Assembly: GCA_002700095.1 (NCBI GenBank)
Contig: PACL01000017.1
Span: 1-64,000, forward strand
Reading direction: 5' to 3'
DNA: 64,000 nt
Source of the DNA: Fulvimarina sp.
GTDB taxonomy: Bacteria; Pseudomonadota; Alphaproteobacteria; Rhizobiales; Rhizobiaceae
Shown here: positions 38,186-46,737 of the stretch, piece after piece
How the letters are laid out: each line of letters begins with the position of its first letter
How positions within the stretch are numbered: position 1 is the first letter of the stretch
Made by a program: the position numbers and the translations under genes
The notes under the pieces: generated by a model
Told to the model about the DNA's origin: nothing
The model's database searches: none
Seen by the model: only the letters and a program-made list of their open reading frames with translations

Positions 38186-39073
38186 CTAGGCCGGATCGGC
38201 CGGAGAAGGCGAGGAATTTGCCGCAACGAGAGGAGCGGTCGAGGCAAACGCCCGAAGAAAACTGCGGCCGTCCGCCATCCCGGCATTCCACGTGGCGACG
38301 ATCTTGCCCCGGTCGGTGAAGTCGATCTTGTCGGCGGGCACGGCTCGCGACGGCTCGACATAGACCCGGTCCGGGTGGTCGGGCAGGTTGCGGAACTTGC
38401 GGGTGAGGAGCACCAGCGTCCGGCCCCGGTTGCCGGTCGGCATCGGCGCCTTCGACGTCATGCCGCCGTCGATCACCTTCCGGCCGTTCCAGCCCTGCAG
38501 GTTGAATACCGGCGGGATGACGGCGGCGTTGCAGATGAGATCGACGATGAGGCCGTCGCGGGCCGCCTTGCGCGCGTCGACCAGCTGCTGGCGGGCACCG
38601 AGCGTCTCGGGGAAGATCACATGCGGGGTCGAGCGGATGGCGATGTCGGCGAGATAGGCCGCCATCATCGGGAAGGTCGAGAGCTTGGGAAAGCCGCTGT
38701 GCGGGGGATGGGCGAGCAGCACCTCGAAGGCCGGCCCGTCGGCGATCCGCCCGATCGCCTCGGCGTCGAGCGTGTCGGCCACCACCTCGCGATACATCTG
38801 CTGGTGCGGCGTCAGGCCGTTCTCGCCGATCTCGTTCCAGTTGGTCGAGACGTTGACGTCGCGCCGGTCGAAGGCGGCGCCCATCACCTCCAGCAGCTTT
38901 TCGTCCCGCCCGCCGATGAAGCAGGCCGCCGCCAGCGCCCCGCCGGAAACCCCGGCGACGCGCTCCGGCTTCAGGCCGAGCGGCCCGCGCACCGTGTCGA
39001 GAAAGCCGCCATGCCAGAAGCAGCGGGTGCCGCCACCGGAAAAGACGAGTTGTTCGAAGGGGGCGTCGGCCAA
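38186..39073 (-). CDS. Patatin-like serine hydrolase
   Basis: A 295-residue cytoplasmic patatin-family acyl hydrolase. The oxyanion loop is FSGGGTRCFWHGGFL, the nucleophile elbow is GVSGGALAAA (GxSxG) and the catalytic aspartate is in KVIDGGMTSKAP (DGG). Patatins hydrolyse acyl esters of lipids, and some proteobacterial members degrade intracellular polyhydroxybutyrate granules. Its place between phaA (59 bp upstream) and phaB (89 bp downstream), all on one strand, makes a role in PHB turnover worth considering, but phospholipase activity is equally open. Confidence 0.85.
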   Translation of the reverse strand: MADAPFEQLVFSGGGTRCFWHGGFLDTVRGPLGLKPERVAGVSGGALAAACFIGGRDEKLLEVMGAAFDRRDVNVSTNWNEIGENGLTPHQQMYREVVADTLDAEAIGRIADGPAFEVLLAHPPHSGFPKLSTFPMMAAYLADIAIRSTPHVIFPETLGARQQLVDARKAARDGLIVDLICNAAVIPPVFNLQGWNGRKVIDGGMTSKAPMPTGNRGRTLVLLTRKFRNLPDHPDRVYVEPSRAVPADKIDFTDRGKIVATWNAGMADGRSFLRAFASTAPLVAANSSPSPADPA

Positions 39074-39132
39074 AGCAGGCGCTCCTTGCCTAAGTGTTCG
39101 CGGGTGGCGGTGCCCGACCTGATTTCAGGCGA

Positions 39133-40317
39133 TCACATCCGCTCGAAGCACATGGCGACGCCCATGCCGCCGCCGATGCACAGCGTCGCGAGGCCCTTCT
39201 TGGCGTCGCGGCGGATCATCTCGTGGATCAGCGTGTTGAGGATGCGGTTGCCTGACGCGCCGATCGGATGGCCGATGGCGATAGCCCCGCCATTGACGTT
39301 GACGATGTCCGGGTTCCAGCCGAGATCCTTGTTGACGGCGCAGGCCTGCGCCGCGAAGGCCTCGTTGGCCTCGACGAGGTCGAGATCGTCGACCGACCAG
39401 CCGGCCTTTTCCAGCGCCTTCTTCGAGGCCGGGATCGGGCCGGTGCCCATGATCGCCGGATCGACGCCCGCCGTCGCCCAGGAAACGATGCGCACCAGCG
39501 GCGTCAGACCCCGCCGCTCGGCCTCCGCCTCACTCATCAGGACGGTCACGGCGGCGCCGTCATTGATGCCCGACGCGTTGGCGGCGGTCACCGAGCCGTC
39601 CTTGTCGAAGGCCGGGCGCAGCTTTGAGACGCCGTCGATGGTGACGCCATGCTTGATGTATTCGTCATCGGAAACGACGGTGTCGCCCTTGCGGCCCTTG
39701 ATGGTGAAGGGGACGATCTCGTCCTTGAAGCGGCCCGCCTTCTGGGCGGCCTCGGCCTTGTTCTGGCTCTTGACCGCGAACTCGTCCTGCATCTCGCGGG
39801 TGAGCTGCCACTGGCGGGCGACGTTCTCGGCGGTGTTGCCCATGTGATAGCCGTGGAAGGCGTCGATCAGGCCGTCCTTCAGCATGGTGTCGACCATCTT
39901 CAGGTCGCCCATCTTCTGACCGGCCCTGAGATAGGCCGCGTGCGGCGCCATGGACATGGACTCCTGGCCGCCGGCGACGATCACCTTGGCGTCGCCGCAG
40001 GCGATCTGCTGCATGCCGATGGCGACGGTGCGAAGGCCCGAGCCGCAGAGCTGGTTGAGCCCCCAGGCCGTGGTCTCCTTCGGGCAGCCGGCGGCCATCG
40101 CCGCCTGGCGGGCCGGGTTCTGGCCCTCGCCGGCACTGAGGATCTGGCCCATGATGACCTCATCCACCTCGGCCGGGTCGACCTTGGCGCGGCTCAGCGC
40201 TTCCCTGATCGCGGCAGCGCCCAGCTCATGGGCCGGCACCTGGCCGAAGGCGCCGTTGAACGAGCCGACCGGCGTGCGCGCGGCGCCCACGATCACTACG
40301 GATGGGGTGTTGCTCAT
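39133..40317 (-). CDS. phaA: Acetyl-CoA C-acetyltransferase (beta-ketothiolase)
   Basis: A 394-residue thiolase that condenses two acetyl-CoA to acetoacetyl-CoA. The nucleophile C91 is in [12 protein letters not shown], with [17 protein letters not shown] and the C-terminal [16 protein letters not shown] carrying the second His and Cys. Of two close ATGs, the one at 40317 is preferred: GGAGG stands 8 nt before it but only 4 nt before the upstream ATG at 40323. The gene is divergent from phaR across 339 bp and leads the phaA-patatin-phaB unit, so PhaR may control it. Confidence 0.95.
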   Translation of the reverse strand: MSNTPSVVIVGAARTPVGSFNGAFGQVPAHELGAAAIREALSRAKVDPAEVDEVIMGQILSAGEGQNPARQAAMAAGCPKETTAWGLNQLCGSGLRTVAIGMQQIACGDAKVIVAGGQESMSMAPHAAYLRAGQKMGDLKMVDTMLKDGLIDAFHGYHMGNTAENVARQWQLTREMQDEFAVKSQNKAEAAQKAGRFKDEIVPFTIKGRKGDTVVSDDEYIKHGVTIDGVSKLRPAFDKDGSVTAANASGINDGAAVTVLMSEAEAERRGLTPLVRIVSWATAGVDPAIMGTGPIPASKKALEKAGWSVDDLDLVEANEAFAAQACAVNKDLGWNPDIVNVNGGAIAIGHPIGASGNRILNTLIHEMIRRDAKKGLATLCIGGGMGVAMCFERM

Positions 40318-40522
40318 CGTCATTTCCTCCGCATTGCGCGTCTCGCCGACAGGGGGAGCGCGCGTTCGAGTTCAGATCTGTTGTTCCAGAGCGACCCGGG
40401 AAGGTCAATTCGCATGCCGTACCGCATCGCAAACCCGCGATGCCGGCCGGCCGGCCTTCGCCGGACCATCCCCTTCGGCATCGAGAAACCCCGCATCGCC
40501 TGCTTCGGCACGCTGGCGCCTG

Positions 40523-40599
40523 TGCAAATCGCCGTTTCGGAGCCGCCGAACCATTTGGAATATCTGCAAAGATATGCCTATCATTTATGCGGTGCAAAT
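40523..40599. promoter_or_regulatory. Three TGCAAA direct repeats between phaA and phaR
   Basis: TGCAAA occurs at 40523-40528, 40565-40570 and 40593-40598; two copies share the longer GTGCAAAT (40522-40529, 40592-40599). They lie in the 339-bp divergent region (40318-40656) just upstream of phaR. PhaR repressors are known to bind TGC-rich elements, so these are candidate operators for autoregulation. The rest of the region shows no clear promoter hexamers. Confidence 0.4.
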
Positions 40600-40656
40600 G
40601 AGCGGTCGCACAATTCCGTGGCGGTTCGGCTCGTTGGCGCAGTGAGGGAGTTGTCC

Positions 40657-41265
40657 ATGGCCAGAAACGACGATGTGACGGTCATCAAGAAATACGCCAA
40701 CCGGCGGCTCTACAACACCGGGACCAGTACCTACGTCACGCTCGAGAACCTTGCGGCGATGGTCAAGAGCAACGAGGAATTCGTCGTCCAGGACGCCAAG
40801 TCCGGCGAGGACATCACCCATTCGGTCCTGACCCAGATCATCTTCGAGCAGGAGAACAAGGGCGGCCAGAACCTGATGCCGATCGCCTTCCTGCGCCAGC
40901 TCATCCGCTTCTATGGCGATCAGATGCAGGTGGTGATCCCGGGCTATCTGGAACAGTCGATGTCGGCTCTCGCCAAGGAGCAGGACGCGATGCGCGAGCA
41001 GATGACCGGCGCCATGACCCAGTCGCCGATCAAGCTCATCGAGGCGCAGGTCCGGCGCAACACCGAGATGTTCCGCCGCGCCATGACGATGTTCAATCCC
41101 TTCGTCGCCGGTGCGCTCACCGACGCCGACCTCGAGGACTCAGGCGGCGCCCGCCCCAACGGCGACGGCGGCAAGAACCGCGACGAGGACCTCAAGGCGA
41201 TGCGCGAGCAGCTGCAGCGCATGCAGGAGCGCCTCGAGGCGATCGACGCCAAGAAGGCCGAATGA
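40657..41265 (+). CDS. phaR: Polyhydroxyalkanoate synthesis repressor PhaR
   Basis: A 202-residue regulator that binds both PHB granules and DNA and represses phasin and PHB genes. The N-terminal DNA-binding part TVIKKYANRRLYNTGTSTYV is the highly conserved PHB_acc_N signature, followed by a PHB accumulation domain (SVLTQIIFEQENKG, FLRQLIRFYGDQMQ). The C-terminal third is charged and predicted coiled coil (LKAMREQLQRMQERLEAID). The ATG at 40657 has GAGGGAG about 8 nt upstream. Divergent phaA/phaR is the common rhizobial arrangement. Confidence 0.95.
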   Translation: MARNDDVTVIKKYANRRLYNTGTSTYVTLENLAAMVKSNEEFVVQDAKSGEDITHSVLTQIIFEQENKGGQNLMPIAFLRQLIRFYGDQMQVVIPGYLEQSMSALAKEQDAMREQMTGAMTQSPIKLIEAQVRRNTEMFRRAMTMFNPFVAGALTDADLEDSGGARPNGDGGKNRDEDLKAMREQLQRMQERLEAIDAKKAE

Positions 41266-41333
41266 GGCTCCGCAGCCGGCCCTGATCTCGCCGGCGTGGG
41301 AGTATGCGCGGCGGGACGCGTCGCCGCCCCGCC

Positions 41334-42296
41334 TCAGCGCGTCGCCGCCAGATCGTCATCGGCGAAGGCCTTGATCAGGTGATGGGCGATGGCGAAGGGC
41401 TTCGGCACCATCAGGCCCGTCTCGTGCCGGGCCTCCAGCATCGCCCGCACCTCGGCCCGCGAGAACCAGCGGCAGGCCTCCAGCTCCGTCGTGTCGAAGG
41501 TGATGTCGCGGGTCGTCGCCAGCGCCAGGCAGCCGATCATCAGGTTGCCGGGAAACGGCCAGGGCTGCGAGGCGACGATGGTCACCGCCCCGACGCCGAC
41601 GCCGGCCTCCTCCATGGTCTCGCGGCGCACCGCGTCCTCCAGCGTTTCGCCGGGCTCGACGAAGCCGGCGAGGCACGACCAGAAATTTTCCGGAAAGCGC
41701 GGCTGGCGGCCGAGGATGCAGTTTCCGTCGCCGTCATGGACCAGCATGATCGTCACCGGGTCGGTGCGCGGGAAGACGACGTTGTCGCAGGCGGTACATT
41801 CGCGCCGGTAGCCGGCGGCGGCATTGCGTGTCGGCGCGCCGCAGACGCCGCAGAACCGCGTCTTGGCGTGCCACTGGACGAGGTGGGCCGCCTGGCCGAG
41901 CCGGCCTTCGGTGTCCGGGTCGACCCGCCCCTCCATGGCGATGGCGCGAAGATCCATGGCGGAAAGATGCCGGGGAAGCGCCTCGGCCGGGACCGGCGCG
42001 AGGGCCGCGAGAGCCGGAGCGTCGGCGGCGTCGAAGCCGAGGAGGATCGCCTCGCCGAGATCGGCCCCCAGCGCCGTCGCTTCGTCGATGGAGAAGGCCG
42101 CCGCAAGGCCGGGGCCGTCGGTCCTCACCAGCCACTTGCCGCCTGCGGAGAGATAGACCGCCGCTGCCGGATGGGCGAGGGCGGCGGCGAGGCTCTCCTC
42201 GGTCCTCAACTCGCCGTCGCGGCGCAGGCTGTTGCGGGAAAAGCCGGTGCTCGGGCTGATCTGCGGCAGGGCCGCCGGTGTTTCGCTGTCGCTCAT
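41334..42296 (-). CDS. nudC: NADH pyrophosphatase NudC
   Basis: A 320-residue Nudix hydrolase that cleaves NAD(H) to NMN(H) and AMP and removes NAD caps from RNA. It has the NudC layout: variable N-terminal domain, four-cysteine zinc ribbon (FCGVCGAPT and CTACDNVVFPR) and a Nudix box (GFVEPGETLEDAVRRETMEE). The downstream SQPWPFPGNLMIG is the NADH-specific SQPWPFPxS-type motif, here with N in place of S. The start at 42296 has AAGGAGAT 8 nt upstream. The HIT gene lies 40 bp upstream in the same direction. Confidence 0.93.
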   Translation of the reverse strand: MSDSETPAALPQISPSTGFSRNSLRRDGELRTEESLAAALAHPAAAVYLSAGGKWLVRTDGPGLAAAFSIDEATALGADLGEAILLGFDAADAPALAALAPVPAEALPRHLSAMDLRAIAMEGRVDPDTEGRLGQAAHLVQWHAKTRFCGVCGAPTRNAAAGYRRECTACDNVVFPRTDPVTIMLVHDGDGNCILGRQPRFPENFWSCLAGFVEPGETLEDAVRRETMEEAGVGVGAVTIVASQPWPFPGNLMIGCLALATTRDITFDTTELEACRWFSRAEVRAMLEARHETGLMVPKPFAIAHHLIKAFADDDLAATR

Positions 42297-42336
42297 CGCT
42301 GATCTCCTTCGGGCCGGCCTTGGGTGCGGCTTCCTT

Positions 42337-42750
42337 TCAGCCCGAAAGCACCGCCTGCACAAGGTCGTTCCGGAGCTTGTCCAGCGTCTCCGCCTCGTAG
42401 GGCTCGGCCTCGCCGAACCCCCAGACGGGACCCGGCCAGTTGGCATCGCCCGTCCGCCGCGCGACGACATGGACGTGCAGCATCCGCACCCGGTTGCCCA
42501 GCGCGCCGACATTGATCTTCTCAGCTCCGGTGAACGTCTGGAGCGCCTTGGCCGTCAAGGAGGTCTCGAAGGTCAGCATCGTCTGGTCGAGCGGCGTCAG
42601 GTCGTGGATCTCGGTGACGTCGCTCCGCTGGGGCACGAGAATCAGCCACGGCCAGCGCCGGTCGTTCATCAACAGCAGCGTGCACAGCCCCAGCGTTCCG
42701 ACCGTGGTCGTGTCCGCCGCCAGCCGCGGATCGAGTTCGAACCGACGCAT
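42337..42750 (-). CDS. HIT-family nucleotide hydrolase/transferase
   Basis: A 137-residue histidine-triad protein. The active-site motif is RMLHVHVVARR (H-x-H core with the third position of the triad replaced), preceded by INVGALGNRV. The N-terminal DRRWPWLILVPQRSDVTEI is typical of small proteobacterial HIT proteins whose substrates are unknown; related ones hydrolyse nucleotide phosphoramidates. GGGAGGA 6 nt before the ATG at 42750 fixes the start. It probably forms one transcript with nudC, both acting on nucleotide pools. Confidence 0.88.
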   Translation of the reverse strand: MRRFELDPRLAADTTTVGTLGLCTLLLMNDRRWPWLILVPQRSDVTEIHDLTPLDQTMLTFETSLTAKALQTFTGAEKINVGALGNRVRMLHVHVVARRTGDANWPGPVWGFGEAEPYEAETLDKLRNDLVQAVLSG

Positions 42751-42799
42751 CGCGTATCCTCCCTGGTGGCAAATCTTGGCAGCTTCTGCGCGCCTCCGC

Positions 42800-42828
42800 T
42801 TGCAATTAGAGAGATCTTCGACGATATG
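42800..42828 (+). promoter_or_regulatory. Putative promoter of the SRP RNA gene
   Basis: TTGCAA (42800-42805) and GATATG (42823-42828) are 17 nt apart. The expected start, about 7 nt after the -10, coincides with the first base of the SRP RNA terminal stem at 42835. The -10 is imperfect. Confidence 0.55.
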
Positions 42829-42834
42829 GAGGCC

Positions 42835-42931
42835 GGGAGGTTGGTGGTGGACGAGCCACTCGCCAACCGGGTCAGGTCCGGAAGGAAGCAGCCCCAACGA
42901 GCTATGGCACGGGTCATCGTGCCAGCCTCCC
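42835..42931 (+). ncRNA. ffs: 4.5S RNA of the signal recognition particle (small bacterial type)
   Basis: The tetraloop and symmetric/asymmetric loop region GTCAGGTCCGGAAGGAAGCA at 42871-42890 is the near-invariant Ffh-binding core of bacterial SRP RNA. The ends close into a terminal stem: GGGAGGTTGG (42835-42844) pairs with CCAGCCTCCC (42922-42931) with one G-U. The 97-nt length fits the short 4.5S form. A TTTT at 42936-42939 may mark the end of the transcript. The RNA binds Ffh and targets membrane proteins. dnaX, which follows ffs in many alphaproteobacteria, is not here. Confidence 0.95.
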
Positions 42932-42939
42932 ACCCTTTT

Positions 42940-43463
42940 CCCGATCGGCCCGATGGTCTGACGATCCGCTGCACGCTTTCTGGCGGTGGCAGCGGTCAAA
43001 GAAGGCCATCCGCTCCCCCCACACACACGGGGTCGAGCTTCAGGCATTCCGCCCCTTTCTTTCGCGGCCCATTGCCGCCCGGTCGCAATTTCTGCCAGGT
43101 CGTCATGTCCCCGCGGTCGCTTGCCGGCCACTCAAATCAGCTGATCCGAAACACCACGCATACCGCTTCGGCTTCGCTGGGCCCGGGGTCGGGCATTTTC
43201 GTCGCGCGCAGGCACTGCCGCGACCGGGTTCGCCGTCGTCGCGCAATGTTGGCGCAAGCTTCGTCTTGCAGGAGACGATCCCTTTGAATGTGAAGGCGAA
43301 TGCTGCGGCGAATGCGGCGATGAGCCGGCATGGGCGGATCCGCTTGTGGGCCAGAATATGCTCGCACTGTGACATACGGGTCGCATTCACAGGAGAAATG
43401 GCCTATTGCCGATTCATGGGTGCTGAAGCCCTTGGATACGGCCACAGCAAAGCGGAACGTCAG
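42940..43463. other. Non-coding stretch between the SRP RNA and a small membrane protein gene
   Basis: About 520 bp with no frame of coding character. The frame open from about 43266 has an atypical Ala/Arg-rich composition and no ribosome-binding site, so it is not called before 43464. An AGGAGAAATG at 43391-43400 has its ATG too close to the purine tract to be a good start. No RNA gene or strong symmetry was recognised apart from the SRP RNA at its left edge. Confidence 0.4.
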
Positions 43464-43658
43464 ATGTATGCTCGCCTCCTCGTTCTCACGGTCCTGATCG
43501 CGATGTTCGGGATTGCCATGAGTTACGTCGCGCAGCGCTCCACGCCCGGCCAGCCAGCCAGCTTCGTCGCCTCGATCTCCGGCGGTACCTGCGACTATTC
43601 CTCGGGCACGCTCTGCAAGATCAACCGGGGCGGCACCGCCGGCCAGGCGAAGTTCTGA
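43464..43658 (+). CDS. Small single-pass membrane protein, unknown function
   Basis: A 64-residue protein with one hydrophobic helix (YARLLVLTVLIAMFGIAMSYV) near the N-terminus and a polar tail with two cysteines (GGTCDYSSGTLCKINRGG). The composition differs from the frame-shadow peptides around it and looks like a real short secreted or membrane-anchored protein. No family is recognised. The ribosome-binding site is weak, and starts at 43398 or 43416 cannot be excluded. It is followed by 184 bp and then amn. Confidence 0.45.
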   Translation: MYARLLVLTVLIAMFGIAMSYVAQRSTPGQPASFVASISGGTCDYSSGTLCKINRGGTAGQAKF

Positions 43659-43842
43659 ACCGCCGAGACGGGGCGGAGACGGGCGCCGCGCTGCCGGATC
43701 GGGCGCGGGATCGACCTTGCGGGGTCGAGCGTTTCATCGACGCTGTTGCGGGCGGCGCCACAGGAGCGCGGCAGGCGCTTTTCCCGGCTGGTCGGTCCGC
43801 GCCGTCTCAACACCGCCATCGAGCTTCGGTAAGACCTCGCCC

Positions 43843-45345
43843 ATGACAGTTTTCGACGCCGCCATCGAACATCTTCCCGTCGAGACGCCCGAGGCGTCCG
43901 AGCCGCGCCCGTTCAACGACGCCGGAGCGGCGGTGGGCGAGCTTCAGCGCCTCTACGAGCGCTCGGTCGCCTTCCTGACCGGGAAATTCGCCGGCGTCCT
44001 CGAGCACACGAGAGCCGACCGGCGCTACCGCGCCTTCTATCCGGAAATCTCGCTGACCACCCGCACCCATGCGCGGGTCGATTCGCGCCTCGCCTTCGGC
44101 CATGTGCCCCTGCCCGGCGCCTATGCCGCGACGGTCACCCGGCCGGATCTCTTCGAGCGCTATCTCCTCGAGCAGGTCGATCTCCTTCTGAAGAATCACG
44201 GCCAGCCGGTGCATGTCGGCGACGGCGCGACGCCGATCCCCTTGCATTTCGCGCTTCCCGAAGGCGTCTTCGTCGACGGGGCACTGCCCGACAAGCTCGG
44301 CCACCCGCTGCGCGACGTCTTCGACGTGCCCGATCTGGCCGCCACCGACGACCGGATCGTCAACGGCACCTTCGAGCCCCGGGCCGGCGAGCGGCTGCCG
44401 CTCGCCCCGTTTACCGCCCAGCGCGTCGACTATTCGCTGCATCGCCTTGCCCATTACACGGCGACGCGGCCGCTGCATTTCCAGAACTTCGTCCTGTTCA
44501 CCAACTACCAGTTCTATATCGACGAGTTCTGCATGCTGGCGCGCGAGATGATGCGCCGGGGCGGCGAGGGCTTCGACGCCTTCGTCGAGCCGGGCGACCT
44601 CGTCACGCCGGCCGGCGCCGAGCACCCGGTGTCGGGCACAGCGCCGCAGCGTCTGCCGCAGATGCCGGCCTATCACCTGAAGCGCGGCGACGGCAGCGGC
44701 ATCACCATGATCAACATCGGCGTCGGCCCGTCCAACGCCAAGACGATCACCGACCACGTGGCGGTGCTGCGCCCGCATGCCTGGCTGATGCTCGGCCACT
44801 GCGCCGGGCTGCGCAACAGCCAGGCGCTGGGCGACTACGTGCTCGCCCATGCCTATGTGCGCGAGGATCACGTCCTCGACGCCGACCTGCCGCTCTGGGT
44901 GCCGATCCCGGCGCTGGCCGAGGTGCAGGTCGCGCTGGAGCAGGCCGTCGAGGAAGTCACCGGCCTGTCCGGCTACGACCTCAAGCGCATCATGCGCACC
45001 GGCACCGTCGCCACCATCGACAACCGCAACTGGGAGCTCCGCGACCAGCGCGAGCCGGTGCAGCGGCTGTCCCAGTCGCGGGCGATCGCCCTCGACATGG
45101 AATCGGCGACGATCGCCGCCAACGGCTTCCGCTTCCGTGTGCCCTACGGCACGCTGCTCTGCGTGTCCGACAAGCCGCTGCACGGCGAACTGAAGCTGCC
45201 CGGCATGGCGACGGAATTCTACAAGCGCCAGGTCTCGCAGCATCTGAAGATCGGCATGCGAGCCCTGCAGCTGATGAGCGAGCTGCCCTCCGAACGGGTG
45301 CATTCGCGCAAGCTGCGGTCGTTCTTCGAGACCGCATTCCAATAG
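43843..45345 (+). CDS. amn: AMP nucleosidase
   Basis: A 500-residue cytoplasmic enzyme that splits AMP into adenine and ribose-5-phosphate. The N-terminal part (LERYLLEQVDLLLKNHG, FALPEGVFVDGALPD) is the AMP nucleosidase-specific domain; the C-terminal part is a nucleoside-phosphorylase fold with MINIGVGPSNAKTITDH, MLGHCAGLRNSQALGDYVLA and ALDMESATIAANGFRFRVPY, whose Met-Glu-Ser binds the ribose. Length is normal. The start at 43843 (MTVFDAAIEHLP) has no strong Shine-Dalgarno, but coding character begins there. The next gene starts 13 bp downstream. Confidence 0.95.
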   Translation: MTVFDAAIEHLPVETPEASEPRPFNDAGAAVGELQRLYERSVAFLTGKFAGVLEHTRADRRYRAFYPEISLTTRTHARVDSRLAFGHVPLPGAYAATVTRPDLFERYLLEQVDLLLKNHGQPVHVGDGATPIPLHFALPEGVFVDGALPDKLGHPLRDVFDVPDLAATDDRIVNGTFEPRAGERLPLAPFTAQRVDYSLHRLAHYTATRPLHFQNFVLFTNYQFYIDEFCMLAREMMRRGGEGFDAFVEPGDLVTPAGAEHPVSGTAPQRLPQMPAYHLKRGDGSGITMINIGVGPSNAKTITDHVAVLRPHAWLMLGHCAGLRNSQALGDYVLAHAYVREDHVLDADLPLWVPIPALAEVQVALEQAVEEVTGLSGYDLKRIMRTGTVATIDNRNWELRDQREPVQRLSQSRAIALDMESATIAANGFRFRVPYGTLLCVSDKPLHGELKLPGMATEFYKRQVSQHLKIGMRALQLMSELPSERVHSRKLRSFFETAFQ

Positions 45346-45358
45346 AGACGAGCGCCGC

Positions 45359-46375
45359 TTGAAGACTTTCCTCTCCCGCTTCGTGACGAATGCAGCCCTG
45401 GGGCTCGCCCTGATCGTCGGGGCCGCGCTCCTCTGCGGCTTCTTCGGCAGGAACGTGCCGTTCTTCGATTCGCTCGCCCAGTTCCGCGCCCATCTGGCCG
45501 CCGTGCTGTTCGCGCTCGCTCTGGTGCTGCTCGTCTCGCGCAGCGTCTCGGCGGCGGTCCTGTCGGCGGCGGTGGCCGCCGGCGCGGCGGTCTCGGTGTC
45601 CGCCTTCATGGTGCCCCGCCTTGCCGACCCGGAGCCGGCGCTGTCGCGGGCGAGCGCGCCCGCCGGCGGCGGCAGGGCGCTGAAGCTCCTCCAGATGAAC
45701 CTTCGCTACAACGCCGCGACGGCGCCCGCCATCGAGACGATCGAGCGGCTTCGACCGGACATCGTGACGCTGGAAGAGATGAACCGAAGCTGGGTGGATG
45801 CCATCGCGCCGCTGCGCGAAAGCTATCCGTACACCGCCTTCTGCGGCGTCGGCGAGGTGGTCGGCGGCGTCGCGATCCTGTCGCGCATCCCGTTCTCGCA
45901 AGAGGACGCAATCTGCCGCGCCGAAGACGGCTTCGTGGCGCGCCGGCTGGATCTCGGCGACGGTTCCGGCCTTACCGTCGTCGCGGAACATCTGGTCTGG
46001 CCGTGGCCCTACCGCCAAGGCCGGCAGGTGGCCCGGCTCGTGCCGACCCTCGAGCAGCTCGGCAAGCCGCTGGTGATCGCCGGGGACTTCAATGCCGCCC
46101 CGTGGAGCGGCACCGTCCGCCATTATGCCGAGCGATCCGGCACCCAGCCGGTCGCCGGCATCGGCGCGACCTGGCTGACGACCGATCTGCCCGCGGCCCT
46201 TCGGCCGCTCGTCGGCCTGCCCATCGACAACGTGCTGGTGTCCAGCGACGTCGCCGTGCTCTCCGCCGCCCGGCAGCCGTCGACCGACAGCGACCACCTG
46301 CCGATCCTCGTGCGCTTCGACCTGCCGGCGCTGGCCACCCCGCCGCGCCTCGTCGACCGCGCCACCGGCGACTGA
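45359..46375 (+). CDS. Membrane-anchored endonuclease/exonuclease/phosphatase-family protein
   Basis: A 338-residue protein with a TTG start. Residues 1-~90 hold two or three hydrophobic helices, then a linker and an EEP (DNase I-like) catalytic domain likely on the periplasmic side. Metal-binding and catalytic residues of the fold are visible: LLQMNLRYN, TLEEMNRSW (Glu), VVAEHLVW, IAGDFNAAPWSGT (Asp, Asn) and TDSDHLPILV (Asp, His). Such proteins cleave phosphodiesters or phosphomonoesters, with substrates from lipids to nucleic acids; none can be chosen here. It begins 13 bp after amn and may be co-transcribed. Confidence 0.85.
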   Translation: MKTFLSRFVTNAALGLALIVGAALLCGFFGRNVPFFDSLAQFRAHLAAVLFALALVLLVSRSVSAAVLSAAVAAGAAVSVSAFMVPRLADPEPALSRASAPAGGGRALKLLQMNLRYNAATAPAIETIERLRPDIVTLEEMNRSWVDAIAPLRESYPYTAFCGVGEVVGGVAILSRIPFSQEDAICRAEDGFVARRLDLGDGSGLTVVAEHLVWPWPYRQGRQVARLVPTLEQLGKPLVIAGDFNAAPWSGTVRHYAERSGTQPVAGIGATWLTTDLPAALRPLVGLPIDNVLVSSDVAVLSAARQPSTDSDHLPILVRFDLPALATPPRLVDRATGD

Positions 46376-46737
46376 CGCCGGGATCGCTCCGGACCGGCGG
46401 CGGCCGGTGCCGCTCGATCCGCACGGGCTCAGCCCGCGCTCTTGCCGATACCTCCCCTGAAGTGCCACAGTGACCGGGATGCATCCGCATCCCGTTTCAT
46501 CCTGGCATTGTCGCTCGGTGGCTCGGGAAGAGCCGGTTCCGCTCGTGCCGCCTGTCTCATGCCAGCTGTCTCAGGGTCTTCTCTCGAGCCTTGGCTCCGA
46601 CGCCCGCCGCGACGGCGTTGCCCGCAGGACGCGAGATTTTCGTCGGCACTGCCCGCCACGGCTCTGGACATCATTTATCATATAATATTATCCTTGCGTC
46701 GTCCGGTTTGGAGGCCGGACGTTTTCGGGAGGAATTC
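46376..46737 (+). promoter_or_regulatory. Upstream region of the sugar ABC operon with an AT-rich promoter and palindrome
   Basis: This 362-bp region is GC-rich except for an AT-rich patch at 46670-46692. There a perfect -10 hexamer TATAAT (46681-46686) overlaps the 10-bp palindrome ATAATATTAT (46682-46691). No good -35 stands 16-18 bp upstream, suggesting an activator-dependent or repressor-blocked promoter. The GntR protein encoded at the end of the operon is the natural candidate to bind here. The rest of the region shows no gene. Confidence 0.5.
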
